NCBI GenBank assembly: GCA_026707585.1
Contig: JAPOWQ010000019.1
Coordinates: 1 to 38,738, forward strand
Direction: 5' to 3'
From: Chloroflexota bacterium
GTDB lineage: Bacteria; Chloroflexota; UBA11872
Length of the DNA: 38,738 bases
The notes beneath the pieces were generated by a model that was not told where the DNA came from, made no database searches, and saw only the letters and a list, made by a program, of their open reading frames with translations. Positions 15,951 to 22,855 of the stretch are shown here, piece after piece (position 1 is the stretch's first letter; each line of letters starts with the position of its first letter). Position numbers and translations under genes: made by a program.

Positions 15951-17108
15951 CTAGGGGAAGGAGGCGCCGGTGGCGGCGCGTTGCACGGCGCGGTAGACGA
16001 GCCGCGGGGTAAAGTCCGGTTCGACCATGCGGAAGTAGTACTCGCTCTCGTCGGGCTGCAGGGCTTCGAGTGGCTTGCGGAAAAACCAGAGATTGAAGAC
16101 CCCGGCCCAGGGCCAGCGGGTGAGGGCATAGCGGACGCCTTCGACGGTCCACTCGGCCTGGGTCTCCTCCGGCACCCGTCGCCAGACCAGCTTGGCGGGG
16201 TTCATGTCTGCCGGCGAGGCGTTCCAGCCGTACTCGTTGAACCAGATGGGGCGGTTGCGCAGGCCGAACTCCAGCATGAGTTCTCGTACAAACTCGACGC
16301 GCCGGAAGTTCAACACATTGGGATCGGGCGGCGCATCGGGCGGATGCTCAAGGCCAAAGGCGTTGGCCGCCTGAACGTCCAGGTGGTCGCCGGCGCCCGC
16401 CTCGTAGAGCCGGCGCAGGTATTGCAGCTCATCCATGGCGCGCGGGCTGTTTTCCAGCGTGGCGGCCATGGGCGCGGCAATGACCACGTTGTCTTCGTCC
16501 ACGCTCTTGATAGCCCGATTGGCCACGCCGAGCAGCCGGGCGTAAGCCTCGGGTTGCGGCGGCGCGCCGCCCCATTCGTGGGCGAGGTTCGGCTCGTTCC
16601 AAACCTGGTAGTGGCGCACGCGCCCGCGGAAGCGGGTGGCGAAGGTCGACAGGAAGCGCCCATAGTCCACGTAGTTCGTGGGCGGGGTGGTGGGGTGCGG
16701 CTTGTTCACCCGGGCCCAGGCTGGCGCGCGGTCGATCCGGGCAATGATCTCGACTCCCGCTTCTTCCGCCAGGTCCACGATTTCGTCGTACTTGTCCCAG
16801 GTCGAGCGACGGGCCGCCGCATCAAAGTACTGCCCTCGCGCGGGCGTCTCGATGTCGGCCCAGGGCGCGTGCTGCTTGATCCAGCGGATTCCGGCGTCCC
16901 TCACCATTTCCAGTGTTTGGCGTCGCTTCCAGGTCTCAACTTCCAGGTCAAGGAAGGTGTTGGCCCCCCAGGGCCAGACGTTCGCGAGGGCAATAGGACT
17001 GGACTGGGTTCGCCGCACGGTCGAATCTCCGCAGGCACTCACGGCCGCCAGTGCGGCGGCGCCGGCCCCCCCGACCAACACGGCTCGTCGCCCGATGGCC
17101 CGGGTCAT
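15951..17108 (-). CDS. Lipoprotein glycoside hydrolase (clan A-like)
   Basis: The N-terminus has RR followed by a hydrophobic stretch and a lipobox ending AAVSAC (Cys26), so the protein is probably exported, possibly by Tat, and lipid-anchored. The 385-residue body is a TIM-barrel glycosidase with acid/base Glu172 in HYQVWNEPN and nucleophile Glu292 in WFNEYGW, like GH39/GH5-type enzymes. It is clearly paralogous to the N-terminal half of the next gene (shared GANTFL, WNEPN, EYGW, DFTPR). Its ATG overlaps the stop of the TIM-barrel isomerase gene (ATGA), indicating coupling. The substrate cannot be read; a polymer related to the Wzy product is plausible. Confidence 0.82.
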   Translation of the reverse strand: MTRAIGRRAVLVGGAGAAALAAVSACGDSTVRRTQSSPIALANVWPWGANTFLDLEVETWKRRQTLEMVRDAGIRWIKQHAPWADIETPARGQYFDAAARRSTWDKYDEIVDLAEEAGVEIIARIDRAPAWARVNKPHPTTPPTNYVDYGRFLSTFATRFRGRVRHYQVWNEPNLAHEWGGAPPQPEAYARLLGVANRAIKSVDEDNVVIAAPMAATLENSPRAMDELQYLRRLYEAGAGDHLDVQAANAFGLEHPPDAPPDPNVLNFRRVEFVRELMLEFGLRNRPIWFNEYGWNASPADMNPAKLVWRRVPEETQAEWTVEGVRYALTRWPWAGVFNLWFFRKPLEALQPDESEYYFRMVEPDFTPRLVYRAVQRAATGASFP

Positions 17109-17977
17109 ATCAATTCCGCTTCGAGTTCGAACCCGAGCCCGACCAGGTAGTCACGTGAGATTTGGACGCTAGCCGACGGATCGCGGCCCGGTTGGTCGTG
17201 ACCGACTGTCAACCAACCATCGAATCCACGCTCGCGCAACAGCGCAACCACGCCCTCCACGTCGACATCGCCCTGGCCCAACTCCAGGAAGCCGCCGGCT
17301 TCCCAGAACTGCTCCAGCGAGCCCTTCGCCCAGATGTGCTGTTCGTGCAGATCCGCATCCAGGTCTTTCAGGGTCACATAGGCAATGCGCTCGAAATACC
17401 TGCGGACGAATTCGAGCGGATCCAAGTCCGCGTAGGCGAGGTAGCCAATGTCCGGCGCCAGGCGCAGGTTGTCGGGGTCCGTCATGCCGATGAGCTGATC
17501 CAATTCGTCGCCGGTCTCGACGTAGGAGCCGAGCTGGTTACGAAAGAGCAGCGGGAGTTCGAAATCCCGCTGGGTGATGTAGGCCGCCCTGGTCAGTGAA
17601 TCCGCCATCTGTGTCCACTGGTAATCCAATAACCCTTCCTGACGCTGACGGGTGACGTGACCGGCCGTGAGCATCCGCTCCGGCACGGGCCGGGACGACG
17701 TTATCAAGAACCGTGCGCCGACATCGGCAAAGAACTCGGCGGCCCGCTGGAGCTGATCGAACTCGATCTCCTGGTACATGTCGGCGAACCAGTTGGCGAA
17801 GAAGCGTCCGGCCGTGACTTCCAGGTCGGCGTCGGCCAACACGCGTCGAGCCAGGGGCACGTTGCCGGCCAAATCGCCCACGCCCTCAATGCCGGCGTAG
17901 CCGGCGTCGCGCGCCTCCTCCGCAACCTGCTGAAACGGAGCGCCGCCCCAGATGGTGGAGGTGACGGCGACGCGCAC
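17105..17977 (-). CDS. Sugar phosphate isomerase/epimerase-like TIM barrel
   Basis: The 290-residue protein matches the xylose isomerase-like / IolE family: ATST-like N-terminal strand (VAVTSTIWGG), central LAPDIGYLAYADLDP, then VTLKDLD and LELGQGDVDVEGVV at the C-terminal metal-binding side. These supply the expected Glu/Asp/His ligands. The GTG start directly follows the stop of the NYN gene (TAAGTG). Downstream it overlaps the glycosidase lipoprotein. Likely isomerises or dehydrates a sugar or inositol derivative; the substrate is unknown. Confidence 0.8.
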   Translation of the reverse strand: MRVAVTSTIWGGAPFQQVAEEARDAGYAGIEGVGDLAGNVPLARRVLADADLEVTAGRFFANWFADMYQEIEFDQLQRAAEFFADVGARFLITSSRPVPERMLTAGHVTRQRQEGLLDYQWTQMADSLTRAAYITQRDFELPLLFRNQLGSYVETGDELDQLIGMTDPDNLRLAPDIGYLAYADLDPLEFVRRYFERIAYVTLKDLDADLHEQHIWAKGSLEQFWEAGGFLELGQGDVDVEGVVALLRERGFDGWLTVGHDQPGRDPSASVQISRDYLVGLGFELEAELI

Positions 17978-18790
17978 TTAGCCCTCGTCGGCTGCAGCTC
18001 GCACGGCCCGCCCGCTCAGGTTCTCCTGCGGAAGCACTCTCGGGGTGGCTTGGTCCGGCACGCCGCTAGCGGGTTCGGAAGGTTCGCCGGGCGCAGCCGC
18101 CGAGCCAGCTTCGGCGGCCGGCCCGGCAACCGGCGGGCTTGCGTCCCCGGCGCCTTCCGAAGAGTCGGCCGCCGGCGCGGCCGATTGCGCTTCGCTGTCG
18201 GACCTCCCTGAGGACCGTCGACGGGACCGTCGCCGCGGCGGCGGGTCCAGCCGCGGTCGAGCGTTGCCGCGCTCCGTTGGCAAGTCGCGCCGGCCTTGGC
18301 CTTCGGACCTCACGGACTGAAGGAGGCCGGCGAATTCGACGACTTCATCGGCGGCCTCAATGAGCGCCGGCGGCGCCAGTTCGCGGCTGGTGATCACCTC
18401 CACGCGCACGCCGTGCCGCTGGACGGCTTCGATCAGAACGGCCAAGTCGGCGTCGGTGGTAAGCAAGCTCAGCGCGTCAAGGTGAGGGGCGAGTTCCAAG
18501 GCGTCCACGGCAATGTTCACGCCCAGGCTTGCCCGCCGCACCCCGTCGGCACGGCGCCGCAGCGGCTTGGCAATAACCTTGAAGCCCTCAGCAGCCAAAC
18601 CGGCCAGGCGCTGCTCGGTGTCGGGTCGGTCGTCGTCACGCGCGCCGTAGGCGACGGCGCGCAGCAGCCGGCGGCTTTGGATCAGTTGCTCGCGCAACCG
18701 CCCGGGCGCGACGCGCACGCCGTGATGGCCGGCCATCACGTCCAGCGAGGCCAAATCAAGGAGCAGCGCGGTGCGGGGAGGAACCTCCAT
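17978..18790 (-). CDS. NYN-domain (PIN-like) protein with disordered tail
   Basis: The first about 165 residues fit a LabA-like NYN nuclease fold: LLLDLASLDV at the N-terminus, a basic middle, then VNIAVDALELAP and LLTTDADLAVLIEAVQRHGV carrying the acidic residues. The remaining about 100 residues are Arg-, Ser-, Ala- and Pro-rich and probably disordered, perhaps RNA-binding. NYN proteins are putative metal-dependent RNases. It is one of three in the window. It lies between the M50 protease and the isomerase in a minus-strand run. Confidence 0.75.
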   Translation of the reverse strand: MEVPPRTALLLDLASLDVMAGHHGVRVAPGRLREQLIQSRRLLRAVAYGARDDDRPDTEQRLAGLAAEGFKVIAKPLRRRADGVRRASLGVNIAVDALELAPHLDALSLLTTDADLAVLIEAVQRHGVRVEVITSRELAPPALIEAADEVVEFAGLLQSVRSEGQGRRDLPTERGNARPRLDPPPRRRSRRRSSGRSDSEAQSAAPAADSSEGAGDASPPVAGPAAEAGSAAAPGEPSEPASGVPDQATPRVLPQENLSGRAVRAAADEG

Positions 18791-18864
18791 TGGCCGAACT
18801 CCGGGCGCGTTAGCCGATTGAGGGAAATGATAGTGGACGACGGCGCACGGCTGGTCGGGCCGGG

Positions 18865-19848
18865 CTACTGATTCCTGGCTCGAAGGGTGTTAACCACGTC
18901 CACGGTGTCCACGGTGCCGAGCACGTACCCATCTTCGACCACAAAGAAAAGCCGCCGGTCTGTTTCGTAGGCCTTGTCAATCACCACGCTCAGCAGGTCG
19001 TCGGGGGCCACCATGGCCGAGTCGTCCACCGGGCGCGCAATCTCGCGGAGCCGGGTCACGACCCGCCGCTCCAGCGCGACATCGCGCACGTCGTCGCCCT
19101 CCAGCATCCCAATCAACTTTCCGGCGTCATCCACCACGGGTCGTAGTCCAAAGCGGTCGTGGTAGAGCCCACGTTCGATGAATTCCTGCACGGTTCCGTC
19201 GGACGGCACGGCCCCGGACTCGGGACGCAAGAGATCGCGGATGCGATAGCGATGCAACTGCTGCCTGAGAATCGCATCGCGGTACCCGCCGCGAGCAGCG
19301 GACCACAGAAACCAGCCAATGACCGAGGTCCATAGCGACTGCATAGCGCCACCGAGCAGGAGGAATTGGATCAGGCCAAAGGCCATGAGCGCGGCGCCGA
19401 GCGCCGAGCCCACGAAACTGGCCACTCGGGTACCGCGCACCACGTTGCCGGTCGCCGCCCACACGATCGACCGCAAGATCCGACCGCCGTCAAGGGGAAA
19501 GCCGGGCAGCATATTGAACACGGCGAGCGCCAGGTTCATTTCTCCCAGCCAGCGGGCCGTCACGGCGGGGATCGACGTCGCCCCCAACTGATCGCCCAGG
19601 GCCAGGAACAGCCCGCCCAGTGCCGCACTCGTGAGCGGACCCACGACGGTGATGAGGAACTCCTGGCCCGGGCGATCGGGCTCGCGACCCATCTCGGCCA
19701 GCCCGCCGAAGATGAAGAGCCGGATGCTGCGAACCGGGATGCCGGTCCGCACGGCAACAACGGTGTGGGCCGCCTCGTGCGCCACGATTGACGTAAAGAA
19801 CAACAAGCTGGTCACGAGGCCGCCGGCCCAGACCGCCGGCCACGTCAC
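18865..19848 (-). CDS. M50 site-2 protease with CBS domains (start probably further upstream)
   Basis: The membrane metalloprotease has the zinc motif HEAAH (about residue 24-28) and the second motif NMLPGFPLDGGR (about 113-124). Two CBS-type repeats at the C-terminus (about 205-320) probably bind adenylate ligands. The first in-frame standard start is GTG 19848, but the upstream frame up to about 20000 still reads like the family's first helix (NIDASWLIIFAFVTW). That extension contains no ATG, GTG or TTG; a CTG near 19998 or 20007 may be used. It probably performs regulated intramembrane cleavage; the substrate is unknown. Confidence 0.85.
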   Translation of the reverse strand: MTWPAVWAGGLVTSLLFFTSIVAHEAAHTVVAVRTGIPVRSIRLFIFGGLAEMGREPDRPGQEFLITVVGPLTSAALGGLFLALGDQLGATSIPAVTARWLGEMNLALAVFNMLPGFPLDGGRILRSIVWAATGNVVRGTRVASFVGSALGAALMAFGLIQFLLLGGAMQSLWTSVIGWFLWSAARGGYRDAILRQQLHRYRIRDLLRPESGAVPSDGTVQEFIERGLYHDRFGLRPVVDDAGKLIGMLEGDDVRDVALERRVVTRLREIARPVDDSAMVAPDDLLSVVIDKAYETDRRLFFVVEDGYVLGTVDTVDVVNTLRARNQ

Positions 19849-20068
19849 ATCGAGGGGAACGCCCTCCTGCAGGCTCGCGTCGATCAGGCGGACCGGAATG
19901 ACCGACGTCGCGGTGGTCCAGGTTACGAAGGCGAAGATGATCAGCCAGCTGGCGTCGATGTTGAAGTCGGTGCCACCAACCCTGAACAGCCGCCACAGAC
20001 CGACCAGCCTCCGCCCGCGACCGCCGGTCCGCGTATGCGTCCGGGTCTCGCGTGAGTCGCGCAGTGCC

Positions 20069-20257
20069 CTAGCCTCCGACTCCAGTGCCCAGTGCGGGCG
20101 CGATCAGGGAAACGATGAGCATGAGCACCGCCAGCAGCGCGAGGATCGACCACACGCCCGAGAGCGTGATCCAGCGTCGCGGGTTGACGCGCCGGGAACG
20201 CCTCGTCTCGTCCGGTCGAGCCCGGCGACGACGCGGACGCCGCCGCCGGGCGCTCAT
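20069..20257 (-). CDS. Small basic single-helix membrane protein
   Basis: The 62-residue product has a strongly Arg-rich N-terminus and one C-terminal helix (ILALLAVLMLIVSLIAPALG). It lies 19 bases after the NYN gene and before the M50 gene on the same strand, so it is probably co-transcribed. I do not recognise it. Confidence 0.5.
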   Translation of the reverse strand: MSARRRRPRRRRARPDETRRSRRVNPRRWITLSGVWSILALLAVLMLIVSLIAPALGTGVGG

Positions 20258-20276
20258 GGCCGCCCGACCAATTGAA

Positions 20277-21026
20277 TCACACCCTGGCCGCCGCGCGCGT
20301 TCTGCGCCGCGACCCGTTCGACGAATTCACATGCAGGCTGGTGGCCGTTGACAGGTCAAACCAGTCGTTGGCCGCGACCCGCAGGTCTTCGGACATGGCA
20401 TCTGCGAACGAGTACGCCTCGACCCGCAGGCCGTGTTCGCGCAGGTAGTCCACCATCGGCACGTAGTCCCCGTCGCCCGACACCAACGCCACCACGTCCA
20501 TGGTGGGCAGGCGCCGGATCACGTCCATCACCAGCACGATATCGAGGTCGGCCTTGCGCGTGCCATCAGCAAACACCTTGATCGCCTTGGTCACGATGTC
20601 GTAGCCCTTCTCCCACACGGGCGCCACGGACCGCTGATGCTCCAGTCGCCCGGCGAAGTCAGCATAGATCGGACAGTACGCCCGCGCGTGAATCAGGCGC
20701 CGATCCGAGGTCACCTCGTCCAGCAGCTTCTTGAAGTTAATGCGGATTGGATCGTCGGGATCCCGGTCGCTCACATTGGCGGTATCCACAAACACGCCCA
20801 GCCGCAACTGCGGCCCGGTGTTGGCCGAGGCTCCCTGGTCCCGCAGCGCGCCCGCCATCCGCGTCAACTCGCGCGCCGAATTCGCCAGCGCCCGTTCGCC
20901 CGGCCGCTCCTTTGAGATCACGTCCTTCAACTCATCCAGCAGCATCCGCAGGTCCTGGCCGTCCGGCGCCGCCGAGTCGCCCATGTCCAGGTCAATGTCT
21001 TCGGGAATCGCCGATACCCGCCGCAT
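20277..21026 (-). CDS. LabA/NYN-domain protein
   Basis: A 249-residue protein: about 70 residues of helical leader, then the NYN core with RLGVFVDTANVSD, KADLDIVLVMDVIRR and VVALVSGDGDYVPMVDYLR, giving the conserved acidic residues of this PIN-like nuclease superfamily. The C-terminal part (GLRVEAYSF) completes the fold. Its ATG shares a base with the preceding stop (TGATG), so it is coupled to the coiled-coil gene. The likely activity is RNA cleavage; the target is unknown. Confidence 0.85.
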   Translation of the reverse strand: MRRVSAIPEDIDLDMGDSAAPDGQDLRMLLDELKDVISKERPGERALANSARELTRMAGALRDQGASANTGPQLRLGVFVDTANVSDRDPDDPIRINFKKLLDEVTSDRRLIHARAYCPIYADFAGRLEHQRSVAPVWEKGYDIVTKAIKVFADGTRKADLDIVLVMDVIRRLPTMDVVALVSGDGDYVPMVDYLREHGLRVEAYSFADAMSEDLRVAANDWFDLSTATSLHVNSSNGSRRRTRAAARV

Positions 21027-21604
21027 CAGGCGGCGCTCTTTCGTTTCGAGCCCGAAGTCGCCGGCTTGCGCGGCTTCGGCTTCGATGCGCCGTTAGGCTC
21101 GTGCTTCTTGGCCAGATCCTGCAGGCGGCGATCGATCTCCTCCTGCCGCGCCTCCTCGCGCTGCTCGCAATCCGCGCGCCGCCGCTTGATCTCTTCGGCG
21201 TCCGGTGCGACGGCCTCGAGTGCCTCCCAAAGGGCCGCGATGCGATCGGTATTGCCGCGAATCTCCAGGTTCGAGTTGAAGGCGACTTCGGTCATTTCTT
21301 CGATGAAGTCCGTCAGCCGCTTTTCGATAGCCTCCACCTGGTTTCGCGTCTGAAACAGCGAGGTATCCAGCGACTTATCGCCGCGCTTGTACTGTCGCTC
21401 CGTATCCACCACCTGCTTCCGCAACTCGCCAAAGTTCTCGCGCAGCGCGTTGAGGTTGCGGGCGATCATCCGGTGATGCGTCAGGTGCGAGACCGTCTTG
21501 TCCGAGTTGCTCTTGGCGGCCTCTTCGGTCCCGTTGGCCGATGTCGCCGCCGTATCTGTTGACGCGCGCCGGCTACGCCGTGCGCGCGAGCTCCTTGATG
21601 CCAT
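21026..21604 (-). CDS. Coiled-coil protein with charged ends
   Basis: The 192-residue protein has a Ser/Arg/Thr-rich N-terminus, a long helical centre (about 45-165) with heptad-like LNALRENFGELRKQVVDTE and charged repeats, and a Lys/Pro-rich C-terminus. No enzyme motif is visible. It overlaps the GTPase gene by 32 bases and is coupled to the NYN gene by TGATG. It may be an oligomeric partner of the NYN protein; this is inferred from coupling only. Confidence 0.6.
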   Translation of the reverse strand: MASRSSRARRSRRASTDTAATSANGTEEAAKSNSDKTVSHLTHHRMIARNLNALRENFGELRKQVVDTERQYKRGDKSLDTSLFQTRNQVEAIEKRLTDFIEEMTEVAFNSNLEIRGNTDRIAALWEALEAVAPDAEEIKRRRADCEQREEARQEEIDRRLQDLAKKHEPNGASKPKPRKPATSGSKRKSAA

Positions 21605-22523
21605 GAGTAACTGCCAGCTCCATTTCGTTGGTGTTCAGGTTTCGTCCAATCACGTCGATGTACAGTGGCGCCGGTCCGAACCGTCGGACCTCCCAGGCGC
21701 CCAGCACCACATCGACCAACGCGCAGCCCGCCGCGTCGGGCACAAACCCCTTCGCGCGAACTACGTCGCCAAATGCGCCCGCGGCCAGGTCGCCCACAAA
21801 AGCGTCGACCCGCTCGGCGGGCAATGCGCTGGTGTCCAGCACCAGCCGTTCCAGGCCGCTCGCGGCCAGATCGTCATGCGGAACACGCGAGTCAAAGTCA
21901 ACGTCGTCGCCAGGCCCCGCCCTGCGCGCGCGGCCCTGCCGGACGGCGGCGAGCAACAGGTCGGAATCAACGTTGCAAAACACGGTGTCCACAATCGCGG
22001 CGCCGGGATTCAAGCTCCGCGCCCACACCCGCGCGTCCCGTCGCTGGGCGTCGCCCGCCGCGTCCGTCTTGTTCACCAGCACCAAGTCCGCGTCCCGCAC
22101 CTGATTCGGGAAAAACTCGCCCAAGTGGTCCCGCGCCAGCGCATAGCGCGTGGCGTCCAGCACTGTGATCACCGAGTCCACCAGCACCAGGGAGCGCACA
22201 GACGGACTCGCGAACACGTGCGCCAACGTGTCCGGCGAGGCCAAGCCCGTTGGTTCAATCACCAGCCGGTCCGGCCTGACTGAGCGGTGAATCTCATCAA
22301 GCGCCACCATCAGATCGCCGCGAACCTCGCAGCACACGCAGCCGCCCACCAGTTGCCGCACCGTCAGGTCGTCCGAGGCCAGCACGACCTGGTCGACGCC
22401 CTCGATGCCGAACTCGTTGACCAGCAGCGCCGTCGATTCCACGGCGGCCAGGCGTGGAACCAATGAACGAAGCAGTGTCGTCTTCCCGGCCCCCAGGAAG
22501 CCATACACGATGGTCGCCCTCAT
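21573..22523 (-). CDS. CobW/COG0523-type metallochaperone GTPase
   Basis: Starting at ATG 22523 (AAGGAG 10 bases upstream) the protein opens with MRATIVYGFLGAGKTT, the P-loop of the G3E family. It has the metal-binding CxCC motif in GGCVCCEVRGDL, the EPTG switch (VIEPTGLA) and the base-specificity motif NKTD. A CobW C-terminal domain follows (about 220-300). These proteins deliver Zn, Co or Ni to client enzymes using GTP. No obvious client lies adjacent, so the metal is unknown. Confidence 0.88.
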   Translation of the reverse strand: MRATIVYGFLGAGKTTLLRSLVPRLAAVESTALLVNEFGIEGVDQVVLASDDLTVRQLVGGCVCCEVRGDLMVALDEIHRSVRPDRLVIEPTGLASPDTLAHVFASPSVRSLVLVDSVITVLDATRYALARDHLGEFFPNQVRDADLVLVNKTDAAGDAQRRDARVWARSLNPGAAIVDTVFCNVDSDLLLAAVRQGRARRAGPGDDVDFDSRVPHDDLAASGLERLVLDTSALPAERVDAFVGDLAAGAFGDVVRAKGFVPDAAGCALVDVVLGAWEVRRFGPAPLYIDVIGRNLNTNEMELAVTHGIKELARTA

Positions 22524-22855
22524 CGCGGATCGGCTCCTTCGCCGGCGCCAGCTCATCCAAGACATCGACCCGCCCAACGCACAGCACTCGCGTCAGGTCA
22601 GGGGCTCTAAGCATGGGGGTACAGTAAGACCCATCCCAAGTATGGCACGCCCCACCTCCGTAATCCCGGCGCCCTCGCCCCCGTCTTTCGTACGGACCCG
22701 TGTCCAACCGGCCTCTTCCGATCGAAGTGCCCAGCCAGTCGCATTGAGCCGGCTCAGAGTCCGTGGAGAGCCGTGTCGAACGACACCCCCAGCCTCGGCA
22801 GCCAAGCCTCCTCCTCACTCTTCTGTTACCGCCGACTCTTTTCCCATTCTTCCGG
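22524..22855. other. Intergenic gap with a family C repeat
   Basis: About 22743-22790 contains GAGCCGGCTCAGAGTCCG then GCCGTGTCGAACGACA, a relative of repeats at 593-660 and 32905-32975. No gene is visible here. Confidence 0.5.

Noticed and set aside
14420-16012. 530-codon plus-strand frame opposite the glycosidase-ligase gene
   Set aside because: Shadow of a strongly supported minus-strand gene with catalytic motifs; no family resemblance of its own.
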